Assembly (NCBI GenBank): GCA_902623395.1
Contig: CACNTN010000002.1
Location: 99,850 to 163,849 of the forward strand
DNA from: an uncultured Pelagibacteraceae bacterium
GTDB taxonomy: Bacteria > Pseudomonadota > Alphaproteobacteria > Pelagibacterales > Pelagibacteraceae
Direction of reading: 5' to 3'
Length of the DNA stretch: 64,000 nt
How positions within the stretch are numbered: the stretch's first letter is position 1; each line of letters starts with the position of its first letter. The position numbers and the translations under genes were made by a program. Positions 19,749 through 30,768 of this stretch are shown here, one piece after another. Below the pieces are notes generated by a model. It made no database searches. It was not told where the DNA came from and saw only the letters and a program-made list of their open reading frames with translations.

Positions 19749-20955
19749 GTTTTTTCTTTAAATTTCCGTCAATGGCCTCTAAGAATTGGTTTGTTGTCAG
19801 GTACTTCGCAGATTTATCAATCAGAATTGCTAAATCCTTTGTCATTGAACCGCTCTCGACAGTCTTAATACACACTTCCTCAATATTTGATGAAAATTTT
19901 ATTAATTCTTTATTTCCATCAAGCTTTCCTCTATGAGCCAAACCTCTTGTCCAAGCAAAAATTGATGCAATAGGGTTTGTAGAGGTTTCTTTTCCTTGTT
20001 GATGCATTCTATAATGCCTAGTTACAGTTCCATGAGCAGCCTCGGACTCTACTGTTTTACCATCAGGAGTCATTAATACACTGGTCATCAGACCTAAAGA
20101 TCCAAAACCCTGAGCAACAGTATCAGACTGAACGTCACCATCATAATTCTTACAAGCCCAAACGTATCCACCATTCCATTTCATCGCACATGCAACCATG
20201 TCATCAATTAATCTATGTTCATATGTTATGTTTACTTTTTTAAATTCGTTAGAAAATTCTTTTTCGAAAATTTCTTGGAAAAGATCTTTAAAACGCCCAT
20301 CGTAAGCTTTAAGAATTGTATTTTTAGTTGATAAATAAACTGGCCATTTTCTTCCAAGTCCGTAATTCATACAAGCTCTTGCAAAATTCTTAATAGACTC
20401 ATCTAGATTATACATCGTCAGAGCAGCTCCAGATCCAGGAAAATCAAAAACTTTAAATTCTTTTTTATTTTTTCCATCTTTAGATGTCCATTTTACTTCA
20501 AGATTACCTTCACCAGGAATCAAAAAGTCTGTGGCTCTGTACTGATCTCCAAATGCATGTCTTCCAATAACAATTGGTTGCGTCCAACCAGGCACTAGTT
20601 TTGGAACATTTTTACAAATAATTGGCTCTCTAAAAACTGTTCCTCCCAGAATATTTCTTATTGTTCCATTAGGAGATCTCCACATTTCCTTTAATTTAAA
20701 TTCTTTTACTCGGGATTCGTCCGGAGTAATTGTTGCACATTTTACCCCTACTCCATATTGTTTGATAGCATTCGCCGCATCCACTGTGATTTGATCATCA
20801 GTTTTATCTCTGCTTTCCATTCCTAGATCGAAGTATTTTAGATCTAAATCAAGATATGGTTTTATTAGCTTATCCTTGATAAATGACCAGATAATTCTAG
20901 TCATTTCATCACCGTCTAGCTCAACAACAGGATTTTTAACTTTAATTTTTGCCAT
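19741..20955 (-). CDS. icd: NADP-dependent isocitrate dehydrogenase (eukaryotic-type)
   Basis: [29 protein letters not shown]-like, [37 protein letters not shown]. Confidence 0.98.
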   Translation of the reverse strand: MAKIKVKNPVVELDGDEMTRIIWSFIKDKLIKPYLDLDLKYFDLGMESRDKTDDQITVDAANAIKQYGVGVKCATITPDESRVKEFKLKEMWRSPNGTIRNILGGTVFREPIICKNVPKLVPGWTQPIVIGRHAFGDQYRATDFLIPGEGNLEVKWTSKDGKNKKEFKVFDFPGSGAALTMYNLDESIKNFARACMNYGLGRKWPVYLSTKNTILKAYDGRFKDLFQEIFEKEFSNEFKKVNITYEHRLIDDMVACAMKWNGGYVWACKNYDGDVQSDTVAQGFGSLGLMTSVLMTPDGKTVESEAAHGTVTRHYRMHQQGKETSTNPIASIFAWTRGLAHRGKLDGNKELIKFSSNIEEVCIKTVESGSMTKDLAILIDKSAKYLTTNQFLEAIDGNLKKKLN

Positions 20956-21019
20956 AAAATATAGATTGATTAACTTTGATTTTTATACATATTAAGAAAA
21001 AATTATCAAACTATAAATT

Positions 21020-21667
21020 ATGTTTAATACTATTTTTCCAAAGATACACAAAGAGGGATATAAGTTTTTAGCTATTTCTATAATAGCAACCTTAATTATT
21101 TTGTTTTTTTCCAAATTTTTGGGAACTATATTTATCTTAATAACGTTCTGGGTTTACTACTTTTTTAGAGATCCAGATAGATATTCAATTAATAATGATA
21201 GTTATTTAGTAAGTCCTGCTGACGGACTAATTACAGATATTTCAGAAAAATCAGGACCAGAGGAACTTAGACTTGAAAACACCTCTTATACTAAAATTAG
21301 TATTTTTATGAATGTATTTAATTGCCATGTTAATAGAGTACCATCCTCTGGCAAAGTGGAGGAAATTTTTTATAAACCTGGTAAATTTTTAAATGCTTCT
21401 CTAGATAAAGCTAGTGAGGAAAATGAAAGAAATTATTTTAAAATAAAATTACTAAACGGTGAAGAAATCATAATTGTTCAAATTGCAGGATTAATAGCAA
21501 GAAGAATTGTATGTGAAGTAGAGCAAGATCAAGAATTAAAACAAGGTGAAAGAATAGGAATGATTAGATTCGGGAGTAGAGTTGATATTTATTTTAAGAA
21601 TAAAAAAATTTTAGCAAAACTAGGCCAAAACGTTGTAGCAGGAGAGAGTTTACTTGCATCTGAATAA
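21020..21667 (+). CDS. psd: Phosphatidylserine decarboxylase proenzyme
   Basis: YFFRDPDR, LVSPADGLITDI, FMNVFNCHVNRVPSSG, MIRFGSRVDIYF (GS self-cleavage context). Confidence 0.96.
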   Translation: MFNTIFPKIHKEGYKFLAISIIATLIILFFSKFLGTIFILITFWVYYFFRDPDRYSINNDSYLVSPADGLITDISEKSGPEELRLENTSYTKISIFMNVFNCHVNRVPSSGKVEEIFYKPGKFLNASLDKASEENERNYFKIKLLNGEEIIIVQIAGLIARRIVCEVEQDQELKQGERIGMIRFGSRVDIYFKNKKILAKLGQNVVAGESLLASE

Positions 21668-22458
21668 TGGAAGAGAATAAAAAATTTAAATTGGTTTCTT
21701 CAAAAAAAACAAGATATTTGTTACCAAATATACTTACGCTAGCAGGAGTATGTTTAGGTATAAGTTCAATAAAATTTTCTATCGATGGCAATTTTAGTTT
21801 AGCAGTCACTTTAATTTTATTTGCTGCTATTTTAGATGCTTTAGATGGAAGAATTGCAAGATTAATCAAAGGCACATCTGAGTTTGGAAAAGAATTAGAT
21901 TCTCTAACGGATTTTGTAAGTTTTGGTATTGCGCCAGTTTTTATTTTATATTTTTGGGAATTAAATAATTATGGAAAATTAGGATGGGCTATTACACTTA
22001 TTTATTCTGTTTGTTGCGTGTTGAGGCTAGCTAGATTTAATCTAACAAAAATAGAAACATCTGAAGACTGGAAAAATAATTTTTTTGAAGGTGTTCCATC
22101 TCCAGCAGGAGGATTATTAATTTTAATGCCATTAATATATGAACTAACAGAGCTTGATGTGGGTTTTGATATAAAAAATTTTACTCCTTACTTAACATTG
22201 TTAATCGCAATTTTGCTAGTTAGTAAAATTCCAACATTATCTCTTAAAAAGATTTCTATTTCACCAAAAGCTACTGTATTTTTGTTATTGGGTATAGGTG
22301 TGGTTTTTATATCTTTATTATTTTATACACTTGAAACTCTTTTAATTTTTGGAATAGTTTATCTTATCTCAATACCAGTAAGTATATTAATCTATAGCAG
22401 CCAAAGTAAAAAAAACTTGGAAAAAATATCTGAAGATAATCATGAAGATATTTTATAA
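21667..22458 (+). CDS. pssA: CDP-diacylglycerol-serine O-phosphatidyltransferase
   Basis: CDP-alcohol phosphatidyltransferase motif DALDGRIARLIKGTSEFGKELDSLTDFVSFG. Confidence 0.95.
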   Translation: MEENKKFKLVSSKKTRYLLPNILTLAGVCLGISSIKFSIDGNFSLAVTLILFAAILDALDGRIARLIKGTSEFGKELDSLTDFVSFGIAPVFILYFWELNNYGKLGWAITLIYSVCCVLRLARFNLTKIETSEDWKNNFFEGVPSPAGGLLILMPLIYELTELDVGFDIKNFTPYLTLLIAILLVSKIPTLSLKKISISPKATVFLLLGIGVVFISLLFYTLETLLIFGIVYLISIPVSILIYSSQSKKNLEKISEDNHEDIL

Positions 22459-23084
22459 TGAAGAAATCAAAAAGAATTAAAAAAAGTAATTCTTGGAAAA
22501 TAAAACAACACAAAGATCAATTTTTTAAAAAATCCAAAATTCTTGGTTATCGATCTAGAGCATCATTTAAATTAATAGAACTTAATAAAAAGTTTAAGTT
22601 TATAAAAAAAAATTCAAAGTTATTAGATCTAGGATCTTTTCCAGGGGGATGGGCACAAGTCTCTAGTAAAATTATCAAAGAAGGAAAAATAATGTCTGTT
22701 GATATTAAAGATATGGAACCAATAAAAAATGTAAAATTTTTAAAAGGGGATATTCTTGAAAAAAAGGTTAAAGATGAAATTGAAAAATATTTTGGCTCAA
22801 AAATTGATGTAATTATATCTGATATGGCTGCAGATACTACTGGCAGCAAATCGTTAGATTCTATTAGGACTAATCAACTTTGTCTTGATATTGTTCATTT
22901 TTCAAAAACCTTACTTAAACCTAAAGGTGTATTAATTTCTAAACTTTTTATGGGAGAAGATTTTATTGAAGTGAAAAAACTTGCTAAATCTCTATTTTAT
23001 AAAGTAAATTTTTTTAAACCTGATTCTAGCAGGCAAGAGTCTAAAGAAACTTATTTACATTGTGAGATTTTAAAGTCTTTATAA
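22458..23084 (+). CDS. rlmE: 23S rRNA 2'-O-methyltransferase RlmE/FtsJ
   Basis: YRSRASFKLIELNKKF, LDLGSFPGGWAQV, IISDMAADTTG. Confidence 0.95.
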   Translation: MKKSKRIKKSNSWKIKQHKDQFFKKSKILGYRSRASFKLIELNKKFKFIKKNSKLLDLGSFPGGWAQVSSKIIKEGKIMSVDIKDMEPIKNVKFLKGDILEKKVKDEIEKYFGSKIDVIISDMAADTTGSKSLDSIRTNQLCLDIVHFSKTLLKPKGVLISKLFMGEDFIEVKKLAKSLFYKVNFFKPDSSRQESKETYLHCEILKSL

Positions 23085-23110
23085 ATTTGAAAAATTGTTT
23101 ATAAATTTAT

Positions 23111-24190
23111 ATGGATACAATTAAAGAAGCTTTAACCTTTGATGATGTATTACTACTACCTAAGTACTCAAATGTATTACCATCGAAAACGAACATCAGT
23201 TTAAATTTAACAAAAAAAATTCCACTTAAAGTTCCGTTTTTATCTTCTGCAATGGATACAGTGACTGAGTCAAAAATGGCTATAGCAATCGCAAAAGAAG
23301 GCGGTCTAGGAATTATACACCGGAATTTTGATATAAAAAATCAATCTAAAGAAGTGGAAAAAGTAAAAAATAAAAAACTCTTAGTTGGTGCAGCTATAGG
23401 AACTAACCAAGAGGATTTTGATAGAGCTAAATCATTAATATCAAAAGGAGTAGATTTAATCGTAATAGATACTGCACATGGCCACAGCGAAAAAGTCCTT
23501 AAAATTTTATCAAAAGTAAAAAGGGTTGTAAAAAAAATTCCAATATGTGTTGGAAATATCGCAACGGGAGAGGCAGCAAAAAAACTATATGATGCTGGTG
23601 CAGACATAATCAAAGTTGGAATAGGGCCAGGATCTATTTGTACAACGAGAATGGTAGCAGGAATAGGTGTTCCACAAATATCTGCAATTATGGAAGTGAA
23701 GAAAGCTATGAATAAAAAAAAAATTAAAATAATTTCTGACGGTGGTATAAAATTTTCAGGAGATATAGCAAAAGCTTTAGCTGCTGGGGCAGACGCAATT
23801 ATGATGGGATCAATATTTGCTGGTACAGAAGAGAGCCCAGGAAAAAAATTTAGAATAAAAAGCAAAATTTATAAACAATATAGAGGAATGGGATCAATAG
23901 GCGCTATGTCAGCTGGATCAGCTAATAGATATTTTCAAAAAAATTACAAAGACAAATCAAAATTTGTCCCAGAGGGGGTTGAGGGAAGAGTGGAATATAA
24001 AGGAAAACTATCTAAAATTATTTACCAACTTCAAGGTGGATTGAGATCTTCAATGGGATATATTGGTGCTAAAAAATTAGAAGATATAAATAAAAAAGCC
24101 AAATTTGTTAAAATTACTAAAGCTGGATTTTATGAGAGCATGGTTCACAGTGTAGAGATGACGCAAAAAACAATTAACTATAAATTATGA
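23111..24190 (+). CDS. guaB: IMP dehydrogenase lacking the CBS (Bateman) domain
   Basis: LTFDDVLLLPKYSNVLPS, GIGPGSICTTRMVAG, DGGIKFSGDIAKALAAGADAIMMGS, YRGMGSIGAMS; 359 aa instead of about 490. Confidence 0.95.
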   Translation: MDTIKEALTFDDVLLLPKYSNVLPSKTNISLNLTKKIPLKVPFLSSAMDTVTESKMAIAIAKEGGLGIIHRNFDIKNQSKEVEKVKNKKLLVGAAIGTNQEDFDRAKSLISKGVDLIVIDTAHGHSEKVLKILSKVKRVVKKIPICVGNIATGEAAKKLYDAGADIIKVGIGPGSICTTRMVAGIGVPQISAIMEVKKAMNKKKIKIISDGGIKFSGDIAKALAAGADAIMMGSIFAGTEESPGKKFRIKSKIYKQYRGMGSIGAMSAGSANRYFQKNYKDKSKFVPEGVEGRVEYKGKLSKIIYQLQGGLRSSMGYIGAKKLEDINKKAKFVKITKAGFYESMVHSVEMTQKTINYKL

Positions 24191-24609
24191 TAAATAAAAT
24201 TATAAAATTTACGATTATTTTATTTTTTCTTCCAAATATTTTATTTGCCAAACCAGAATTTTTTGAAGAAGGAATAAGTCTTTTTAATAAAAAAAAATTT
24301 GAAGACGCAAAATTTAAATTTGAGCAGGATATCGTTTATAATCCTAAAAGTGAGTTATCGTACCTCTATCTATCAAAAATCTTCAATGAACAAGAAAATA
24401 AAATTTTAGAAGAACAAAACCTTGAAACAGTAATGCTTTTAAATCCACGGAACGAGGAAGCCATTTACTCTCTTGCAAAACTAAAGCTAAGTGAGTCTGA
24501 CTACGAAAAAAGCCGAGAATTAAATAAAAGATTAAAATTAATATGTGATATTTTTTGTAATAAAAGTGATCAACTAAAAATTGAAATTGAAAATTTATCT
24601 AAAAAATAA
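24187..24609 (+). CDS. Secreted TPR-repeat protein
   Basis: Signal peptide (ILFFLPNILFA) then TPR-like FFEEGISLFNKKKFEDAKFKFEQDIVYNPKS. Confidence 0.65.
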   Translation: MINKIIKFTIILFFLPNILFAKPEFFEEGISLFNKKKFEDAKFKFEQDIVYNPKSELSYLYLSKIFNEQENKILEEQNLETVMLLNPRNEEAIYSLAKLKLSESDYEKSRELNKRLKLICDIFCNKSDQLKIEIENLSKK

Positions 24610-26169
24610 ATGCAATTTCATAACGAAAAAGATAAAATATTAATTATTGATTTTGGTTCTCAAGTAACAAAACTAATAGCAAGAAGAATAAGAGAACTTG
24701 GAGTTTATTCAGAAATAGTTACTCCTTCTGAGGTTTCAAAGATAAGAAAGTTTGACAATATAAAAGGCTTTATACTGTCAGGGGGCCCATCCACTGTAAC
24801 AAGAAAGAAATTTCAAAGTGTTCCTAAATCAATATTTGAGAGAGGAATACCTGTTTTAGGTATATGTTATGGACTTCAACTCATAGCAAAATTATTAGGA
24901 GGCAAAATAAAGTCATCAAATAAAAGAAGAGAATTTGGAAGAGCCTTTTTGAAAAAAAAAAGGTCTTCACTTTTAACAAAAAACTTTATTAATAAAAATA
25001 ATAGTGTTTGGATGAGTCATGAAGATGCCGTAGTCAAACTACCAAGAAATTTTAAAGTTATTGCATCAACAAAAGACTCAAAGTTAACCATCATTGAAAA
25101 TTTAAAAAAAAGAATCTATGGAGTTCAGTTTCATCCAGAGGTAACTCATACAGAAAATGGTCAGATAATTTTTAAAAATTTTTTATTTTTGATTTGTAAA
25201 TTAAGAAAAAAGTGGAACATTAAATCTCAAAAAAAACAATTGATAGATAAGATTAAAAAAGATGTTAAAAAAGGCAAAGTTATTTGTGCATTGTCAGGGG
25301 GGGTAGATAGTAGTGTTGTAGCGTTATTAATTCATAAAGCAATTAAAAAAAACTTAATATGTATAATGGTTGATACAGGTTTGATGAGAAAAAATGAATT
25401 TAAATATACATATAGTCTTTTTAGAAATAAATATAAGCTCAATGTGAAATTAATCAATGCATCTAAACTTTTTTTAAATAAATTAAAAAATATTTCAAAC
25501 CCTGAAAAAAAAAGAAAAATAATTGGAGAACTTTTTATAAAAGTTTTTGAAAAAGAGTCCAAAAAGTATAAAAATTTACAATTTTTAGCTCAGGGAACTC
25601 TTTATCCAGACATTATCGAAAGTAAATCTTCTTCAGGAAGCAAAACATCAATAATCAAATCCCATCACAATGTTGGTGGCTTACCAAAAAAAATGAAACT
25701 AAAGTTGATCGAACCTTTAAAAGAATTTTTCAAGGATGAAGTTAGATTACTAGGTAAATCTTTAGGTTTAGTGAATAATATTAATTACAAACATCCTTTT
25801 CCTGGACCTGGCTTAGCAATCAGAATAATTGGAAATATAACTCCTGATTTAATTAAGATATTACAAGAGGCAGACAATATTTTTATAAACGAGTTAATTA
25901 AAAATAATTTGTATGATAAAATATGGCAAGCATATGCAGCTTTATTACCTATTAAGACAGTAGGCGTAATGGGAGACACTAGAACATATGAAAATATTTG
26001 CTTACTGAGGGCAGTTATCTCTGAGGATGGTATGACAGCAGATTATTTTAGTTTTCCAAAAAATTTTATAGACAATATTTCTAATAAAATTGTTAATAAC
26101 GTAAAAGGTATTAATAGAGTTGTTTATGATATTACCTCTAAACCACCAAGTACTATTGAATTAGAATAA
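24610..26169 (+). CDS. guaA: GMP synthase (glutamine-hydrolysing)
   Basis: [55 protein letters not shown]-terminus. Confidence 0.98.
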   Translation: MQFHNEKDKILIIDFGSQVTKLIARRIRELGVYSEIVTPSEVSKIRKFDNIKGFILSGGPSTVTRKKFQSVPKSIFERGIPVLGICYGLQLIAKLLGGKIKSSNKRREFGRAFLKKKRSSLLTKNFINKNNSVWMSHEDAVVKLPRNFKVIASTKDSKLTIIENLKKRIYGVQFHPEVTHTENGQIIFKNFLFLICKLRKKWNIKSQKKQLIDKIKKDVKKGKVICALSGGVDSSVVALLIHKAIKKNLICIMVDTGLMRKNEFKYTYSLFRNKYKLNVKLINASKLFLNKLKNISNPEKKRKIIGELFIKVFEKESKKYKNLQFLAQGTLYPDIIESKSSSGSKTSIIKSHHNVGGLPKKMKLKLIEPLKEFFKDEVRLLGKSLGLVNNINYKHPFPGPGLAIRIIGNITPDLIKILQEADNIFINELIKNNLYDKIWQAYAALLPIKTVGVMGDTRTYENICLLRAVISEDGMTADYFSFPKNFIDNISNKIVNNVKGINRVVYDITSKPPSTIELE

Positions 26170-26963
26170 TGAACAAAAAAATTAGAAAAATTTTACTTAA
26201 AAAAAATAAATCTAAGATAGTAAGCTTGACCGCGTACTCTAGTAGCGTTGCAAAAATATTAGATAAATTTTTAGATATTGTTCTAGTGGGTGACTCAATG
26301 GCAAATGTTTTATATGGACATAAAAATACACATAAAATTACTTTAAAGAATATTGTGGAACACACCTTAAGTGTGAAGAAAGGAATTAAAAAATCTTTAT
26401 TAGTTGTTGATATGCCTAAAGGCTCTTACAATAATATTAAATCTGCAAAAAAAAATGCTAAATTTCTAATGTATGAAACAGCGTGTGATGCAGTAAAAAT
26501 AGAAAGCAATAAAAAAAATTTTGAAATTATAAAAAAACTAGTAAAAAGCAATATTCCAGTTATGGGTCATATTGGCTATACACCACAGTTTAAAAAAAAA
26601 TTTAGAATAGAAGGTCAGACGATAATAGAAGAAAAAAAACTTTTAAAAGAAGCCATGTTAATAGAGGAAGCTGGTGCATTTTCAATTGTTCTTGAATGTT
26701 TATCTCCTAAAGCTGCAAAATTAATTACAAACCAATTAAAAATTCCAACAATAGGTATTGGTTCCTCAATGTTTTGTGATGGTCAAATTTTGGTTACTGA
26801 TGATATGTTAGGTTTAAGTGGTTTTTATCCTAAATTTGTAAAAAAATATGCAAATTTAAATAGAATAATTGAAAAAGCTGTAAAAAAATATACTAGAGAT
26901 GTAAAATTAAAAAAATTTCCATCATCAAATAACTATTTAAATGGAACAAAACTTAGAAAATAA
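26169..26963 (+). CDS. panB: 3-methyl-2-oxobutanoate hydroxymethyltransferase
   Basis: LTAYSSSVAKILD, VGDSMANVLYGH, MGHIGYTPQ, GIGSSMFCDGQILVTDDMLG. Confidence 0.95.
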   Translation: MNKKIRKILLKKNKSKIVSLTAYSSSVAKILDKFLDIVLVGDSMANVLYGHKNTHKITLKNIVEHTLSVKKGIKKSLLVVDMPKGSYNNIKSAKKNAKFLMYETACDAVKIESNKKNFEIIKKLVKSNIPVMGHIGYTPQFKKKFRIEGQTIIEEKKLLKEAMLIEEAGAFSIVLECLSPKAAKLITNQLKIPTIGIGSSMFCDGQILVTDDMLGLSGFYPKFVKKYANLNRIIEKAVKKYTRDVKLKKFPSSNNYLNGTKLRK

Positions 26964-27450
26964 ATTAGATTTAAGAAATAGATTAATTAATTTTTTTAAA
27001 ATTAATAAATCAAAACTTTTAGTTTTCTTAATAATCTCAGCTCTTATCTTAATATCAGTCGTATTTTTTAAAGCGAATAATGAAAAAAAAAATATTTTGA
27101 TAGCAGAGAAATATGTTAGAGCAGGTATTTTTTTAGCCTCTGAAAAAAATGTTGAAGCAAAGCTTTTATATGAAGAAATAATCTTAAGTAATAATAAATT
27201 TTATTCAATTTTGGCTTTAAACGCTTTGATAGAAAAAAATCTAGAAACAGATAAAGAAATAATATTAAATTATTTCAATATTTTAGAAAAAACAATTTCT
27301 ACAAAAGAAAACAATGATCTCATAAATTTTAAAAAGGCATTATTTTTAATCAAATCTTCAAATTTAAAAGAGGGAAATGAACTATTAAAAGATTTAATTA
27401 GTAAAGACTCAGGTTTGAAATCAATAGCTAAAGAAATACTCGAAGAATAA
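26941..27450 (+). CDS. YfgM-like single-TM TPR protein
   Basis: N-terminal TM anchor LLVFLIISALILISVVFF then helical repeats; directly upstream of a bamB-like gene. Confidence 0.6.
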   Translation: MEQNLENKLDLRNRLINFFKINKSKLLVFLIISALILISVVFFKANNEKKNILIAEKYVRAGIFLASEKNVEAKLLYEEIILSNNKFYSILALNALIEKNLETDKEIILNYFNILEKTISTKENNDLINFKKALFLIKSSNLKEGNELLKDLISKDSGLKSIAKEILEE

Positions 27451-27454
27451 ACTA

Positions 27455-28780
27455 ATGAGATTATATTATATTCTAGTAATTATGATTTTTCTTACTGGAT
27501 GTTCATTTGATAACAAATCAGGTATTTGGAAAAATGAAAAAAATATAGAGGTAAAAAACGATAAAGAAATTTTTAAAGACTTTAAAAAAATTAAATCACC
27601 GAATGAAATTTTTAATAAAATAATCCCATTACAAAATGATTTAAAACATAAAATTGATAGTCCTATTATAAATAATTCTTGGGAAGATATTTTTTATGGA
27701 AAAAATAATAATTTTCCTAATTTTCAATATAGTAATTTAAATGAAAATATTTTTAAAAGCAAAAAATTGTCAAGATATAAAACTCAAAATAATATATTAT
27801 TTTCTAATGGTAATTTAATTTTATCAGATCAAAAAGGGAACTTAATTATTTTCTCTGTTAACGAAAATAAAATTTTTAGAAAATATAATTTTTATAAAAA
27901 TAGATTCAAGGATATTAAAAAGAACCTTAATTTAGTTATTGAAAATAATATTATCTATATTTCTGATAATATTGGTTTCTTTTATGCATATGATTATTTA
28001 AAAGATAAATTAGTGTGGGCTAAAAACTATAAGGTTCCCTTTAGATCTAATCTAAAAATATCACTAAATAAATTAATTTCTTCAAATCAAAATAATGATT
28101 TAATAATATTAGATAAATCAACTGGAAACTTAATAAAAACTATTCCCTCTGAGAGCACTTCAATTAATAGCTCGTTTATAAATAATATTAGTTTGAGTAC
28201 TGAAAATATATTTTATTTAAATACATATGGATCTCTATATTCAATTCGTAAAGATAATCTTCGATTAAATTGGTTTGTAAATTTAAATAAAAGTTTAGAT
28301 TTAAATATAAATAACTTATTTGAGGGAAATAAAATTGTAAATTATAAAAATAAAATATTTATTTCTTCAAATCAAAATTTTTACATTATCGATGCTAAAA
28401 CTGGTGCAATATTAAGTAAAAAAAACTTTTCTTTAAAATTAAAACCTATTGTAATTAATAACTATATTTTTTTAATTACAAATAATGACCTTTTAGTAGC
28501 AATGAATTTAAAAAATAACAAAATTTTATATTCATATGATTTAAATAAGAAAATTTCAGATTATATTAATTTAAAGGGAAATTTAGACGTTAAAAATTTT
28601 ATGTTTATTAATAATAAGTTATTTATATTTTTAAAAGAGCCTTATATTATTAGCTCTAGTCTTAATGGAGAGATTGACGATATGATTAAACTTTCTACAA
28701 AAGTTAATTCGTCTCCAATTTTCGTAGATAAATCACTATTTTATCTAGATAGAAATAATAGGCTACTAATCTTTAATTAA
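27455..28780 (+). CDS. bamB: BamB-like beta-propeller lipoprotein
   Basis: Lipobox FLTGCS; PQQ-like blades (LIILDKSTGNLIKTI, FYIIDAKTGAILSKK). Confidence 0.75.
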   Translation: MRLYYILVIMIFLTGCSFDNKSGIWKNEKNIEVKNDKEIFKDFKKIKSPNEIFNKIIPLQNDLKHKIDSPIINNSWEDIFYGKNNNFPNFQYSNLNENIFKSKKLSRYKTQNNILFSNGNLILSDQKGNLIIFSVNENKIFRKYNFYKNRFKDIKKNLNLVIENNIIYISDNIGFFYAYDYLKDKLVWAKNYKVPFRSNLKISLNKLISSNQNNDLIILDKSTGNLIKTIPSESTSINSSFINNISLSTENIFYLNTYGSLYSIRKDNLRLNWFVNLNKSLDLNINNLFEGNKIVNYKNKIFISSNQNFYIIDAKTGAILSKKNFSLKLKPIVINNYIFLITNNDLLVAMNLKNNKILYSYDLNKKISDYINLKGNLDVKNFMFINNKLFIFLKEPYIISSSLNGEIDDMIKLSTKVNSSPIFVDKSLFYLDRNNRLLIFN

Positions 28781-30228
28781 ATGCTAGATTTACCGCTTAA
28801 AAGAGAGAGCTGTTTAACTTTAATGCCCTTTAAATTGTCGTGAGGTTTAATTGGGTAATCACCAGTAAAGTAATGATCGCTAAATTGAGGATAATTTACT
28901 TTTCTTTTCTCACCTATAAGAGCTTTATATAATCCCTCTAAACTTAAAAACTTCAAAGATTTAGCCTTAAGATAATTTACCATTTCTTGATTATTCTTTT
29001 TATTAGCTAGCAACTCTTTTTCTGTAGGCATATCAACGCCATAAAAATCAGGAAATCTTATTTCTGGACATGCTATTCTTACATGGACCTCTTTAGCTCC
29101 AGACTCATACAACATTTTTACAATTTTATGACATGTTGTTCCTCTTACTAAAGAGTCATCGATAAGAATTATTGATTTATTTTTTACTATTGTTTTTGTA
29201 GAACTTAACTTAAGTTTTACACCAAGGCTTCTGATATTTTGCGTTGGTTCAATAAAAGTTCTTCCTACATAATGATTACGTATTAAACCTAATTCGAATT
29301 TTTTATTAGAGTGTTCTGCGTATCCTAAAGCTGCTGGAACTCCAGAGTCTGGAACTGGGATTACTAAATCTGCATTTAAATCAGTTTCTTTAGCTAATTC
29401 TGCTCCTAAGTTTTTCCTATATTCGTAAGCACAAATGTTATTAATTAAACTATCCGGTCTTGCAAAATAAATATATTCAAATACACATGGTCTTGGTTTT
29501 TGTTTAGGAAAGGGTTTAATACTTTTTAATTCTTCATTCTCAACTATTACTATCTCCCCATTTTCTACTTCTCTAACAAATGTAGCACCAACTATATCAA
29601 GCGCACATGTTTCAGATGCAAAAATATAAGATTTTTTCAATTTACCAATAACTAATGGCCTTATTCCGAAAGGATCTCTTACACCAACTAATTTTTTGTT
29701 TGTCATGCATACTAGTGAATACCCACCTTGTATTTGAAAAAGAGCATCTATAAGTTTGTCTAAAAATTTCTCTCTTTTTGATTTTGCTATTAGTTGAACA
29801 ATAGTCTCAGTATCGCTTGTTGTTCGAAAAATAGCTCCATCTTTTACTAAAGACTCTCTTAACAATAATGCATTAGTAAGGTTGCCATTATGTGCGATAC
29901 TAAGCCCACCCATATGTAAATCAGCAAAAAATGGTTGAATATTTCTTAAAGAAGTTTCTCCGGTGGTGGAATAGCGGTTGTGTCCTATAGCAAAATTACC
30001 CTGTAATTTTTTTAAAGTTTCAGGATCGGTAAAATGGTCACCAACTAAACCTTGTCTCTTTTCAGAATGGTAATTTTTTCCATCAAAAGAAACAATTCCA
30101 CACCCTTCTTGACCTCTATGTTGAAGCGCATGTAATCCCAAGGCTACTAGCGCAGACGCATCATCGTGATTGGATATTCCAAAAATACCACATTCTTCTC
30201 TTAATCTATCCAAACTATATTTTTTCAA
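28777..30228 (-). CDS. purF: Amidophosphoribosyltransferase
   Basis: CGIFGISNHDDAS, LHALQHRGQEGCGI, VIPVPDSGVPAALGYA, ILIDDSLVRGTTCHKIV. Confidence 0.98.
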   Translation of the reverse strand: MKKYSLDRLREECGIFGISNHDDASALVALGLHALQHRGQEGCGIVSFDGKNYHSEKRQGLVGDHFTDPETLKKLQGNFAIGHNRYSTTGETSLRNIQPFFADLHMGGLSIAHNGNLTNALLLRESLVKDGAIFRTTSDTETIVQLIAKSKREKFLDKLIDALFQIQGGYSLVCMTNKKLVGVRDPFGIRPLVIGKLKKSYIFASETCALDIVGATFVREVENGEIVIVENEELKSIKPFPKQKPRPCVFEYIYFARPDSLINNICAYEYRKNLGAELAKETDLNADLVIPVPDSGVPAALGYAEHSNKKFELGLIRNHYVGRTFIEPTQNIRSLGVKLKLSSTKTIVKNKSIILIDDSLVRGTTCHKIVKMLYESGAKEVHVRIACPEIRFPDFYGVDMPTEKELLANKKNNQEMVNYLKAKSLKFLSLEGLYKALIGEKRKVNYPQFSDHYFTGDYPIKPHDNLKGIKVKQLSLLSGKSSI

Positions 30229-30760
30229 TTTGCTCTTTCGTATCTATTAAATCTTCACTTGACGGAAATTCTTGTATTAACATTTCGCTTCCTTTTAAAA
30301 TATAATCTATTGAAAAGGCCTTATCTGCTGATATACCCCAATTTTGATAAGGATAAAACCAATTTAAAATTGTAAACAGGCAGACAGAGATTACATAACC
30401 CTTAAAAAAACCAAACAAAAATCCAAAAACTTTATCTATAGATCCAACACCAGTCCAAGTCACCGCTTTACTTAGAGATTTACCAACTAAAATAGTTATA
30501 AAAAGGGTAAAAATAAATATAGCAATACCTAGACCTATATTGTTGATAAATTCAGACTGAATATATTTACTTACGATAGGTTGAAATTTTGGAACTAAAA
30601 TAATAGTAACTATCGTTGATAAAACCCACTTCATAAACGACATCAAACTTAGAGTAAAACCTCTTAGAGAACATTGAACGATAGAATAGGTTAAAATAAC
30701 AATGAAAAAAATATCGAAAATATTAATGTTGTTTATTAATTGGTTTAAAAAATTCAGCAT
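30215..30760 (-). CDS. cvpA: CvpA family membrane protein
   Basis: Four-TM CvpA pattern with GVGSIDKVFGFLFGFFKGYVI; upstream of purF. Confidence 0.88.
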   Translation of the reverse strand: MLNFLNQLINNINIFDIFFIVILTYSIVQCSLRGFTLSLMSFMKWVLSTIVTIILVPKFQPIVSKYIQSEFINNIGLGIAIFIFTLFITILVGKSLSKAVTWTGVGSIDKVFGFLFGFFKGYVISVCLFTILNWFYPYQNWGISADKAFSIDYILKGSEMLIQEFPSSEDLIDTKEQIEKI

Positions 30761-30768
30761 TTATAATT

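Noticed and set aside
23341-23865. 174-aa antisense ORF inside guaB
   Set aside because: Fully overlaps a well-conserved gene on the other strand; Ile/Ala/Pro/Ser-rich translation with no recognisable motif, typical of shadow ORFs.
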